Of a stretch of DNA of 64,000 nucleotides, positions 49,811 to 58,141 are shown piece by piece. Source of the DNA: CAZZGX01 sp964653715 (GTDB taxonomy: Bacteria > Patescibacteriota > Minisyncoccia > Ryanbacterales > GWA2-47-10b); the NCBI GenBank assembly GCA_964653715.1, contig CAZZGX010000027.1, positions 1 through 64,000 on the forward strand, given 5' to 3'. Position numbers and translations under genes: made by a program. Within the stretch, counting starts at the first letter, position 1. Each line of letters opens with the position of its first letter. The notes beneath the pieces are model-generated. The model worked only from the letters and a program-made list of their open reading frames with translations, did not search any database and was not told where the DNA came from.

Positions 49811-51517
49811 TTACTTGATTTTCTCAAGGTATTTCGCAGCCGCCCAGCCTTCTTTGCCTTCGCTGATCTTAATTTTGAACCAGCCGTTTGACTCGTCCAC
49901 AAGCATATATTTCTCGCCTGGGTTGACCTTTTGAATCAAAGTCCCAGAAACCGATGGTGTCTCGCGCACATTGAGCCAGCCCGTTTCAGTGCTTTTTACA
50001 AGAACGTAGGTCCCAGATTGGATCGACTCGTTGTTACTAAGAGTAACTTTTCCAACGAGATTCATTACCTTCGGGTCATCTGTTTTCTCAAGAGTCGTGA
50101 TTTCAATGCTTTCAAGTTGATATTGGATGTGTCGCGTATTAAGATTTTCTACCATAACCGTGAACAACTGCTTGGCATCGGCATCGGGATAGGCCACCCA
50201 CACATACGCCTCTTTTGAAGAACTAATCGGCGCAGGCGCAAGTTTTTCCCCGCTTCGCAATTCTTTTTCCGCCTCAGAAAGAGAAAAAATAATCGCCTCG
50301 CTTTCCGAAACGGATTTTTGAGACGTAATTTCAATACTGCGGCCGTGTAAATTTTGATCGGTATAACTTGCGGTTTTAAACGCCAGTGGAATTTTTATAT
50401 TCAGAATTTCTTTCTTTGAAAATTGCGCGGCTGGTTGCGACACGATGGTTGCTTGGGGGAGAGGAAAAGTCGGCATTTTTTTTGTGTTCCATCTCAATCC
50501 TACTAATAAAAGAAAAACGAGAACACCCATAGCCATAACAATATTTTTTCTTGAAAAGTAATTATTCGTGTTTTTTCTCGCGTCGTTCCCAGAAAGGGCG
50601 AGGCGCGGCGAATTCATATCCCAAAGGGCCAACGCCGCTCCGACTGCTTTCATGCACCGCGTTCCACTCGAATAAATACTTACTCCGATCTCGGCAGGAA
50701 TCGAAAGATTTGTTTCAAAAAAAGACGCTGACCCACCGAGACGCGCCAACTCCCCGCCGAGTACAATTTTTTTAATATCATGCCCTGTGGTTTTTTTAAA
50801 ATAGGAAACGCCGCGAGCAATTTCAGCGGCTATCGGTTCAAGCGCCTTGATCACGGTGAAAAAGTTTTTGTCGTTTTTACCGCTTAAATTTTCCTTCTCG
50901 AGATCAACCTCGCCAATGCCCGGCAGTGCGTATGACGAATGAAAAACACCTCGATCAAAAAAAGAAACAAAAACTGCCGTTTTGCCAAGCTCAACGAGCG
51001 CCAATGCCAAATCTTCTTTTTGATTGGCAAGACCTCGGAAGAGTGCCGCGGGCTCTGGATCAAAAAACGCGATTTCAATCCTCAATTTTTGGAAAAATGC
51101 CTCCCATTCATTGAGCCACTCCCTGCTTGAAGCGATAATGCTGAGACTTGAGCGCGAAAAGACAAGGTCTCTCCGGTCGAGCGGGATATTTTTTTCCGCT
51201 TCTTTTCGAAGCGTATCCGTCAAATCTTCACTCTCTTTTGAAACAAAAAAATGCGAATAGACAAGGTTTTCGGGAAGCGCAAACGTAGCTTTTCTTACCA
51301 AAATCGGCCTTGGTTCCGCTTCAAGAAGCGTTTTTTTGAGAGCGTCAAAAAGCTTTTGTTCGTTCTTGATTCTCCCCTCCTCAACCACGCCCGGCTCGAG
51401 CGTCTTTCTGCCAAGATTTTTTATTCTTGGCCTGTTAAATTGCGCAAGCTCCGCTATTTCTATTGAGTGGTCGTCGATGCTGATGCCAACCGAATGCGAA
51501 AAAAATATATTTTTCAT
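49811..51517 (-). CDS. PilM-like actin-fold protein fused to a membrane helix and SH3 domain
   Basis: 568 residues. The N-terminal 310 residues are an actin-fold ATPase of the PilM type (starts SVGISIDDHSIEIAEL; phosphate-2-like ALVELGKTAVFVSFF; adenosine-like IVLGGELARLGG). A membrane helix (IVMAMGVLVFLLLVGL, about 330-347) leads to an extracytoplasmic region with coiled and beta parts resembling PilN/PilO in position, and a bacterial SH3 domain at the C-terminus (WLNVRETPSVSGTLIQKVNPGEKY ... WFKIKI ... GWAAAKYL). In classical systems PilM, PilN and PilO are separate; here they appear combined with a wall-binding module. Part of the pilus operon, 2 nt after the next gene. Confidence 0.82.
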   Translation of the reverse strand: MKNIFFSHSVGISIDDHSIEIAELAQFNRPRIKNLGRKTLEPGVVEEGRIKNEQKLFDALKKTLLEAEPRPILVRKATFALPENLVYSHFFVSKESEDLTDTLRKEAEKNIPLDRRDLVFSRSSLSIIASSREWLNEWEAFFQKLRIEIAFFDPEPAALFRGLANQKEDLALALVELGKTAVFVSFFDRGVFHSSYALPGIGEVDLEKENLSGKNDKNFFTVIKALEPIAAEIARGVSYFKKTTGHDIKKIVLGGELARLGGSASFFETNLSIPAEIGVSIYSSGTRCMKAVGAALALWDMNSPRLALSGNDARKNTNNYFSRKNIVMAMGVLVFLLLVGLRWNTKKMPTFPLPQATIVSQPAAQFSKKEILNIKIPLAFKTASYTDQNLHGRSIEITSQKSVSESEAIIFSLSEAEKELRSGEKLAPAPISSSKEAYVWVAYPDADAKQLFTVMVENLNTRHIQYQLESIEITTLEKTDDPKVMNLVGKVTLSNNESIQSGTYVLVKSTETGWLNVRETPSVSGTLIQKVNPGEKYMLVDESNGWFKIKISEGKEGWAAAKYLEKIK

Positions 51518-51519
51518 TT

Positions 51520-51942
51520 TTAATTGCTTTGTTCACTCCAAGATACAATGGATATGACATTATACAGAGCCCCCGACAAAATGACGGCCGCTTGGATTTT
51601 TTTGTTGTAGCTCCCGCTTGTTCCCGTAACAGTAATGACACGCCCTATGCCAAATGCTGATACTACTTCTATTATACAAGACCCATCGGGAGCTGTGAAA
51701 CTCATTGGGCCCAGAGTTATCCCATAGAGTGGATCGATACGGATATGACGATACGTCTCTTCCATACATCCATGCGCAACACCAAGTGCCTTTGCCCCGC
51801 CCGCAGCCGATAATCCCATATCGAGCTCTCCGAGCCCAATGAGTGCCGTGCTGTAAACTTCAAGAAATGTTATTGCCCCTATAAGAATAACGGTAAAAAG
51901 CGCCGCGATACCTTTTTGATTTTTATTTTTTAAAGATTGCAT
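51520..51942 (-). CDS. PilX-like minor pilin or pilus-associated membrane protein
   Basis: 140 residues. It starts MQSLKNKNQKGIAALFTVILIGAITFLEVY; the KG|IAALFT region resembles a prepilin-like leader of PilX proteins (where the segment is Q-x-G-AALVV), though Glu5 is not in the usual place. The remainder is a small globular domain with two Cys (AHGCMEE, DGSCIIE). ATG 51942 is chosen because it lies 1 nt after the upstream stop and gives the short basic leader; the upstream frame overlaps the neighbour. Likely a minor subunit priming pilus assembly, inferred from position. Confidence 0.7.
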   Translation of the reverse strand: MQSLKNKNQKGIAALFTVILIGAITFLEVYSTALIGLGELDMGLSAAGGAKALGVAHGCMEETYRHIRIDPLYGITLGPMSFTAPDGSCIIEVVSAFGIGRVITVTGTSGSYNKKIQAAVILSGALYNVISIVSWSEQSN

Positions 51943-51943
51943 A

Positions 51944-52453
51944 TTATTGGCGCAGACTGACGGCAGTCTCGAGCGTTTGCGAATACTGATAAATATTGTT
52001 TGCGGATGGGTTTTTATACTCAAATGTGGCGACGACACGGAGATTGTCTCGTTCTCCCAATTCTGCAAGATTTTTGTAGGAAAGCGCTGTCACGATAACT
52101 TCTTTTCCAAGAATTGGTACGGGACTCCCCGCCAATTGCGTCATATAGAACATCCCTCCCGCAACGCTGAATGTAATATCTGGATCAGCCCCGGGCATAT
52201 CGAGCAATAATGGAAAAATCACGCCGTCGAGAGCGTTCCCTTTCGTAGGACTTGTGATGAGGCGCGCACCTCGGACTTTTTGAGTCAAAATATCAAACGC
52301 TAGGCGCGCGTTTGACTCAACTTCTTCTATCGCGTGCGCTTTAGCGCGATTTGCGGAAATAGAAATCCCAAACATTACAAATCCCGTTACGATAAGGCCG
52401 ATGACGGCCACGTAGATAAGAGTTTCTATAAATGTAAATCCTTTTTTCTTCAT
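51944..52453 (-). CDS. Minor pseudopilin, PilW/GspJ-like
   Basis: 169 residues. Type III signal KKKG|FTFIETLIYVAVIGLIVTGFVMFG with Glu5 retained, followed by the typical helix and a beta-rich domain (ARLAFDILTQKVRGARLITSPTKGN ... VATFEYKNPSANNIYQYSQTLETAVSLRQ), the pattern of PilW/GspJ-type pseudopilins. ATG 52453 is chosen since it begins the leader directly; the longer frame runs back into the preceding gene. It follows the propeller pseudopilin by 1 nt. Confidence 0.85.
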   Translation of the reverse strand: MKKKGFTFIETLIYVAVIGLIVTGFVMFGISISANRAKAHAIEEVESNARLAFDILTQKVRGARLITSPTKGNALDGVIFPLLLDMPGADPDITFSVAGGMFYMTQLAGSPVPILGKEVIVTALSYKNLAELGERDNLRVVATFEYKNPSANNIYQYSQTLETAVSLRQ

Positions 52454-52454
52454 C

Positions 52455-55400
52455 CTATTTATAATTAACTCTAACTTCCTTGAGTACCGGCGAGCTCGCG
52501 CCGTCTCCACTTAAAAATACTTTGTACTCGACCCATCGATTGCCATTGAGCGCGGTCGGCACCAAAGAAGCATTTCTAGCGGTAAAATATGTTCCGGCCC
52601 CGCCGGCCCCGTACCACGGTGTCCAAACGCCCGGCAAACCTGATACATCGGGTGCCGTCCGCAATTGAAATTGAACTGAACACGCGGGAACACATACGGG
52701 GATTGATTCATCCCACTCAATAATCTGGACTGGCGAGGGATCGGACATATTAAAATTTGAAGATGTGAGGAAGCCGCTCCCCACATAGGCGCTTCGCCGC
52801 AAAATAACTCCCTGCGCGCCGACAATCCACCCCACACTTTGATTGACCATTTTGACCGCGTTGAGCACGGTGGATACAGGCGACGAGTATACCTGCCACG
52901 TTGAGCCGTCCCAATGAAGAATGGTCCCGCCAGCGCCGACAATCCATCCGTCAGTTGCGGATACCATGTACACGCTATTGAGTGTCGCCGATGTTGGGGA
53001 TAGAACCGATTGCCACGCGCAGATTGGGGCACAAATATAGCGATAAATTCTTCCATTCCCGCCGACAATCCATCCGTCAGTTGCGGATACCATGTACACG
53101 CTGTTCCACGCTTGCGTGGAAATCGTTTGAGATGACCACGAAGAACCATTCCAATGGAGCACTACCCCGTTATTCCCTACGGCCCAACCGTCACTCGCAG
53201 AAATCATGTATATGCTATTGAGTCCCGAACTAGTCGGAGATGAAACCGCTTGCCACGCGCCACCCGTTTGCCACCCGCCTCCAGTAAAATGCCGGATATT
53301 GCCTCCCAAACCCACAACCCACGCATTATCAGGAGCAAGCGCAAAGAGCGATCGCCACGCGGCAGAACCCTGCTGCAAACTTACGGCGGTAGTACCGTCC
53401 CAATGAAAAATTTTTCCCCCGCTTGCCGCAATCCAGCCATCATTTGCGGAAACCATGGAAATACTATTGAGATCGTTGGTGCTGATATTTGTGGCAAGCG
53501 TCCATCCAAAACCATCAAAATGCAGAATGTCTCCGTTGTTCGTAACGGCCCAAATATTATCCTGCGTGACAATGGAAAGATCGTTGATCGATTGTGTTGT
53601 TACAGGATTATATAGAATTGTAATATCCTGAAACTGTGGTGACACGCTGCCAACGGTGCCACGAGTAAAAGTGACACGGTACTGAAAATATCGGCGAGCG
53701 GGCGAACTAATGCTTGAGTTTATATTGTTCGTTTGTTCAGCTGAAAACGATGACCAGCTTGCATCGGGCGCGGGCGTATTGCCGGTTCTTGTAGAAACTG
53801 TCATGGTAGTGCCCACTGGTACCGCTTGAGACCAATACATGAGAGCCCAGGTTGTGAGAGGATTGCCGCCATCGAAAATTCTGGAAAAGAGTGTTCCCAC
53901 GCTCACGTATGATATATCGTAATACGCGATACGCCCAGAACTTCCAAGAGTCCAGCCGTGCGTTGCATCTTGCATTGTGACTGCATTCCAGCTCATGCCC
54001 CCTAAATCAGTAACCTCGGACCACGCGCTTCCCGAATAGCGATAGAGTTTTCCGGTTGATCCCGCAATCCAGCCGCTGCTCGGTGATAGCATAAAAACAT
54101 CATTTAAATTGGTACTCCCCGCAAAACTGCTTACCGTTTGCCACAAAGTTCCATTATAATGCCGGGCAATGCCATTGTTACCTACAACCCAGCCATCGCT
54201 CGCGGAAATCATAAATACCGAATTCCACGCTTCATTGCCGGTATCAATTGATTTACTGCCGGTCCAATTGAGCTCATCCCAATGAAGAATTTTACCCGCG
54301 AGCCCTACCGCCCACCCATCACTAGATGAAACCATATAGATACTTTTCAAATCTTTGGTTCCAGCGGGCACTGCGTATGCGCCTGACCATGCCGTTCCGT
54401 TCCAACGTTTGATTGAGCCATTAGCGCCTACAATCCAAACATTATCTGCGGCAAGAACAAATACATCATTCCATGTCACGCTATCGCCGGTGCTCAAGAG
54501 CGTCCAAGTTGAACCATTCCATCTGTAAGTTCTCCCACCCGATCCAACCGCCCAACCATCGGTAGTTGTCCGCATATCAATCCCGCGGAGATTTACTGTG
54601 GCGCCTAAATTTGCGCTGACTGCCCAATTTGTTCCATTGTACCGAAGCACCTGACCGGCATCGGTTACCGCCCAGACATCGCTGGGTCCAATCGCGTCCA
54701 CATCGGTAATATTTTGAGTAGTCGCAACCGCGCTCGCCGCGTGCTCTGCCCACTGTTGCGCCTGTGCAAGCGCTACGCTTGCTCCAGCTCCCGTGCCATT
54801 TACCGCGGTACCGGACAAAGATCCCGCGTTAAAATCAGAATCAGTAGTGTCGAAAAAACTATTTGCGTATGCAGGAACCCAGACACCGTTTGGCAACGCG
54901 CGAAGCGTAATTTGTCCTGGGGTTGTAGAGTTGTCAATATTCCCGTCGTCGCTGTTGTATTGTGTTGCGTTCGACCAGTTTGTCTGCCCCGCGCCTCCCG
55001 ACCAATCAGTCTGGGTCCATTCACGAGAATCCCAATTTGTAAGATACTCATTACGGTCAACATAACTAGAATTTCCCCACGACACGCGCACGCGGACATA
55101 TTTTGAATGAATATCTTTGTAATTACCGCCAGTAGGGGGACAAGAAGCGATATTCCCAGCAGGATCGCGACATACCTCATCAAATTGGATGGTCCGCGTA
55201 TATTTGCCGTTGATCAACTGCGATAACCCGGAAGTGAGCACCCAGCGATTGCCAACTTCCGAGACAACGGCCGGGCTCGGCACAATCTCATTCCACGCAC
55301 CATCGCGTACCGAACGAACCGCCTCCATCCCCTCCTCGGCAAAATGGAACGCTTCTGTTTCTTCGCCTCCTTTGAGAAGTGCTGAAAAATTGCCCGCAGC

Positions 55401-55496
55401 TAGTGAGGCGATCGAAACCGAGAGAAGCAGGAAAATCGCCATAGCGATAAGAATCTCCATGAGCGATTGGCCTTTTTTATAATCAAGCCGCTTCAT
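52455..55496 (-). CDS. Giant pseudopilin carrying two seven-repeat propeller regions
   Basis: 1013 residues. The N-terminus is a pilin-type leader and helix (KKG|QSLMEILIAMAIFLLLSVSIASLAAG, Glu5 kept), as in PilV/GspI. After a region to about 270 come seven repeats of about 42 residues (about 272-520), each with a core like DGWAVGNNGVVLHWNG; then a beta-sandwich (about 527-630), seven more repeats (about 645-900), and a second related beta-sandwich to the C-terminus. The repeats resemble the YCF48/BNR class of propeller blades, and seven per set fits a seven-bladed propeller. The protein would be assembled into the pilus by its helix and display the propellers outside. Binding target unknown. 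It sits among minor pilin genes in the pilus operon. Confidence 0.85.
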   Translation of the reverse strand: MKRLDYKKGQSLMEILIAMAIFLLLSVSIASLAAGNFSALLKGGEETEAFHFAEEGMEAVRSVRDGAWNEIVPSPAVVSEVGNRWVLTSGLSQLINGKYTRTIQFDEVCRDPAGNIASCPPTGGNYKDIHSKYVRVRVSWGNSSYVDRNEYLTNWDSREWTQTDWSGGAGQTNWSNATQYNSDDGNIDNSTTPGQITLRALPNGVWVPAYANSFFDTTDSDFNAGSLSGTAVNGTGAGASVALAQAQQWAEHAASAVATTQNITDVDAIGPSDVWAVTDAGQVLRYNGTNWAVSANLGATVNLRGIDMRTTTDGWAVGSGGRTYRWNGSTWTLLSTGDSVTWNDVFVLAADNVWIVGANGSIKRWNGTAWSGAYAVPAGTKDLKSIYMVSSSDGWAVGLAGKILHWDELNWTGSKSIDTGNEAWNSVFMISASDGWVVGNNGIARHYNGTLWQTVSSFAGSTNLNDVFMLSPSSGWIAGSTGKLYRYSGSAWSEVTDLGGMSWNAVTMQDATHGWTLGSSGRIAYYDISYVSVGTLFSRIFDGGNPLTTWALMYWSQAVPVGTTMTVSTRTGNTPAPDASWSSFSAEQTNNINSSISSPARRYFQYRVTFTRGTVGSVSPQFQDITILYNPVTTQSINDLSIVTQDNIWAVTNNGDILHFDGFGWTLATNISTNDLNSISMVSANDGWIAASGGKIFHWDGTTAVSLQQGSAAWRSLFALAPDNAWVVGLGGNIRHFTGGGWQTGGAWQAVSSPTSSGLNSIYMISASDGWAVGNNGVVLHWNGSSWSSQTISTQAWNSVYMVSATDGWIVGGNGRIYRYICAPICAWQSVLSPTSATLNSVYMVSATDGWIVGAGGTILHWDGSTWQVYSSPVSTVLNAVKMVNQSVGWIVGAQGVILRRSAYVGSGFLTSSNFNMSDPSPVQIIEWDESIPVCVPACSVQFQLRTAPDVSGLPGVWTPWYGAGGAGTYFTARNASLVPTALNGNRWVEYKVFLSGDGASSPVLKEVRVNYK
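52935..53102. repeat. Near-identical 42-nt repeats one propeller blade apart
   Basis: The same 42-nt sequence occurs at 52935-52976 and 53061-53102, offset by exactly 126 nt (42 codons), the length of one blade. It indicates recent blade duplication or gene conversion within the propeller pseudopilin gene. Confidence 0.85.
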
Positions 55497-55976
55497 CTAT
55501 TGAATTTGAACAACCCCAAGAACGTTGACGCTGACGGCAAGCGTGCCCCCCGTAGAATGCGCGAGTGTCACAAGACCTGCCGCCTGCGGCACGCCGAGAC
55601 CCTTTGAAAAATAAACATCGCCCAGAGAAAAATTTGAACTTTGGGTTAGGGCCGAAGGCAAAACGGTTATCTGATCAATACTTGGGTCACGATTGGCAAA
55701 AGCAGGACTCGCGCTTGGCGATCCCCACAACGTAAAACGATTTGTATCAAAATGGACGCCGTATGTCATTCCTCCCGCGCGCGCGGCCGAACGCTCGCGC
55801 GCCTGTCTAAGAGTTGCCGCCAACTGATCGGCATATTCGTCGAGTTGGGCGCCCCGATAAACATTGCTATAAAGTGGGGTCGCTAAAACCGCGAGTAAAA
55901 GGGTGATCGCGAGAACAATAACAAACTCAAAAGCGGTAAACCCTTTTTTAGCGCTGGATATTGCCCGTAAGCTCAT
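55497..55976 (-). CDS. Pseudopilin, GspH/FimT-like
   Basis: 159 residues. Leader and helix SSAKKG|FTAFEFVIVLAITLLLAVLATPLYSN; here position 5 of the mature protein is Phe or Glu depending on alignment (FTAFEF), a slight shift from the normal FTLIE. The GspH-like helix end DQLAATLRQARERSAARAGGMTYGVHF and a beta-rich domain follow. The start is taken at ATG 55976, giving a 29-nt overlap with pilC; an in-frame ATG at 56012 would lengthen the leader. It precedes the propeller pseudopilin gene directly. Confidence 0.82.
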   Translation of the reverse strand: MSLRAISSAKKGFTAFEFVIVLAITLLLAVLATPLYSNVYRGAQLDEYADQLAATLRQARERSAARAGGMTYGVHFDTNRFTLWGSPSASPAFANRDPSIDQITVLPSALTQSSNFSLGDVYFSKGLGVPQAAGLVTLAHSTGGTLAVSVNVLGVVQIQ

Positions 55977-57033
55977 AGATGGGCGTAATGATGGCGAGCG
56001 CGAATATGACAACTATAATACCTATAATAAGCAAAAGCATGGGTTCTATAATAGTAGAAAGTGATTTTGCGGTCGTATCGACTCCTTCCTCATAAAAATT
56101 AGCAAGATATAAAAGTGTCTCCTCAAAGCGCCCGGACTCTTCCCCAACCTGCACCATGCGCGTAACTATTTTAGGAAAAAGTTTTTTGTGCGACTCGAGA
56201 CTTTCGGCAAGTTTTCCTCCTTTACTGATGTGTACCGACACGTCTTCAAGGGCGCGGCGATAATAAAAATTGCCGGTGCTTGAAGCGGTAATATCGAGCG
56301 CCTCATCGATATTGATTCCACTTTTAAGCAGCGTCCCCAGTGTTCTTGAAAAACGCGCGAGATTCGCGCCCATCACAAGGCGCTTGATAAGAGGCGTGTG
56401 CAAAAAAATCCAATGGGTCACGGGCTTTATAAAATTTTGACGGATAAGCCATACAAAGAAAAAAATAAAAAATACGAGACCAAGAAGCAGCCAAACGCCA
56501 TCATTTTGAATAAGGTGCGCGAACCAAATAAGAGCGCGCGTGCTCATTGGTAAGTCTATCTTAAGTCCCTCAAAAAGAGGTATGATCTTTGGAAGCACAA
56601 CAAAGGACATAAAAATACCGAGGATAAATGTGGCAACAAGAATGAACCCGGGATACACCAAGGCGCCTGTCACTTTTGCCGTAAGCTCTTTTTCCTTTTC
56701 AAGCTCTTGGGCAACGCTCTCAAGATTTTCGGCGAGCTGCCCCGAGGCCTCCCCTGCACGCACCGATTCCGTAAAAAGGCCCGAAAATACTCGAGGATAA
56801 TCTGAAAATGACGAGGAAAGGGAACGCCCCGTCTCAACCGCTTTGAGGACTCCTCCGAGCGTCGGCTTCAGTCTGCCTTCAGCCGCGTCTGCCGCGATTG
56901 AAAGCGCCTCAATGATTGTAAGACCAGACCGCAACATCACTGCCAAGTGCTTGGCAAGCAATGCTCGTTGGGTAAGGCTTACCCCACCAAAAGAAATAGA
57001 ACGATTTAATTTTTTTACGCTACTTGTTTTCAT
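55948..57033 (-). CDS. pilC: Type IV pilus inner-membrane platform protein PilC/GspF
   Basis: 361 residues. Two repeated T2SSF domains: LAKHLAVMLRSGLTIIEALSIAAD ... SGQLAENLESVA and ANLARFSRTLGTLLKSGINIDEALDITA ... GEESGRFEETLLYLANFYEE, each followed by hydrophobic helices (VATFILGIFMSFVVLPKII; WLLLGLVFFIFFFVWLI; IIEPMLLLIIGIIVVIFALAIITPI). It anchors the assembly ATPase at the membrane. ATG overlaps the response regulator stop by 4 nt, coupling the signalling genes with the pilus genes. Confidence 0.95.
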   Translation of the reverse strand: MKTSSVKKLNRSISFGGVSLTQRALLAKHLAVMLRSGLTIIEALSIAADAAEGRLKPTLGGVLKAVETGRSLSSSFSDYPRVFSGLFTESVRAGEASGQLAENLESVAQELEKEKELTAKVTGALVYPGFILVATFILGIFMSFVVLPKIIPLFEGLKIDLPMSTRALIWFAHLIQNDGVWLLLGLVFFIFFFVWLIRQNFIKPVTHWIFLHTPLIKRLVMGANLARFSRTLGTLLKSGINIDEALDITASSTGNFYYRRALEDVSVHISKGGKLAESLESHKKLFPKIVTRMVQVGEESGRFEETLLYLANFYEEGVDTTAKSLSTIIEPMLLLIIGIIVVIFALAIITPIYELTGNIQR

Positions 57034-57416
57034 TTTTTTCGCTTTGCCAAATGCGTCCGAACCAGCTCCGGCAATTTATTTATTGAAAAATCGGTTTTAA
57101 CAAGATAGTCGGCGGCACCCAGTTCAAGCCCTGTTTTGATGTCCGACTCTTGCCCGAGATTAGTGAGAATAATAACCGGAATATGTTTTGTTTCTTTATT
57201 AAGCTTAATCTCACTTAAAATATCAAAACCGTTTTTTTGCGGCAAAATAATATCAAGGAGCACCAAATCCGGTTTCTCCTGCACTACCTTCCCAAGCCCT
57301 TCCTCACCTGAAATCGCCATACTGACTTCAAATCCTTCGCGCTTGAGCTTATCGCTATAGAGCTTTAGAAGAAACTTGTCGTCCTCGATAATAAGAATGT
57401 TTTTTTTGTCGTCCAT
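57030..57416 (-). CDS. Single-domain response regulator (CheY-like)
   Basis: 128 residues, only a receiver domain. Acidic pocket IIEDDKF, phospho-acceptor Asp in LVLLDIILP (about residue 54), Thr in VIILTNLG and Lys in YLVKTDF are all present. With no output domain it must act by protein contact, perhaps on PilB or PilC, whose genes flank it. It follows the histidine kinase gene by 3 nt, its likely partner. Confidence 0.93.
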   Translation of the reverse strand: MDDKKNILIIEDDKFLLKLYSDKLKREGFEVSMAISGEEGLGKVVQEKPDLVLLDIILPQKNGFDILSEIKLNKETKHIPVIILTNLGQESDIKTGLELGAADYLVKTDFSINKLPELVRTHLAKRKK

Positions 57417-57419
57417 TGT

Positions 57420-58139
57420 TTAACGCAAGGGTAATGTGAAATAAAAAGTGGTTCCTTTCTCTGGCACACTCTCAAACCATATAGTGCCGCCGCTTGCCAT
57501 AATGATCGCCTTCGAAATGAAAAGCCCGAGCCCCGAGCCTTCGGCGGCGAGCGCTACCACGCGCGGACTCCGATAAAATTTACTGAATATTTTCTTGCGG
57601 TCTGTGGTCGTGATGCCAACACCGCTATCGGCACAGGCAAAAAGGACCTCTTTTGTATTTTTTGTAACGGCAACCTTAATATTTCCCTTTCCTTTATTAT
57701 AGCGTATTGCGTTGTAAATAATATTGGTCACGACTTCTTGGATTTTAGTTGCATCTATCGAAATAAGAGCCACGGGGGAAGGCACATCCAGCGAAATAGT
57801 GGTGTTTTTGGCGCTGGCAAACGCGGTAAGATCTTTAATCACAGTTCGTACGATCTCAACAAAATCAGAAGGACTTTTTTCAAGCGTCATGCGGCTCTCG
57901 TCAATCCGAGAAGCATCAAGCAAATTTTTGACAAGCTGAATCATCTTATCCGTGCCTCCATAGGCTAGGCGCAAATATTCTTCCTGTTCGGGAGAAAGTT
58001 TTCCCAAATCGCCGGAAAGAAGCACCTCTATCGAAGACTTTATGCCCGCGAGCGGAGTTTTCAATTGATGCGCGATAACCGACGTAACTTCGGTAATTCT
58101 TTTTTCGCTTTTAAGTGAAAGTGTTTTTTTTGATCTCAT
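57420..58139 (-). CDS. Soluble histidine kinase in the pilus operon
   Basis: 239 residues, no membrane helix or sensor domain. HisKA with H-box VIAHQLKTPLAGIKSSIE (His about 24), then HATPase_c with N-box VVTNIIYNAIRYNKG, G1 DSGVGITTTD and G2 GSGLGLFISKAI. The missing sensor suggests it responds through a partner. It lies 2 nt after pilB and 3 nt before the response regulator, so it is probably part of pilus control, like PilS in role though not in architecture. Confidence 0.92.
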   Translation of the reverse strand: MRSKKTLSLKSEKRITEVTSVIAHQLKTPLAGIKSSIEVLLSGDLGKLSPEQEEYLRLAYGGTDKMIQLVKNLLDASRIDESRMTLEKSPSDFVEIVRTVIKDLTAFASAKNTTISLDVPSPVALISIDATKIQEVVTNIIYNAIRYNKGKGNIKVAVTKNTKEVLFACADSGVGITTTDRKKIFSKFYRSPRVVALAAEGSGLGLFISKAIIMASGGTIWFESVPEKGTTFYFTLPLR

Positions 58140-58141
58140 TG

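Noticed and set aside
52511..53149. 212-residue frame with repeated TWYPQLTDGL segments
   Set aside because: The repeats are those of the propeller pseudopilin read in a shifted frame; it has no independent start or family.
52800..54720. Regularly spaced repeats examined as a CRISPR array
   Set aside because: Unit length is about 126 nt, the repeats diverge and are translated as propeller blades; no constant repeat with unique spacers exists.
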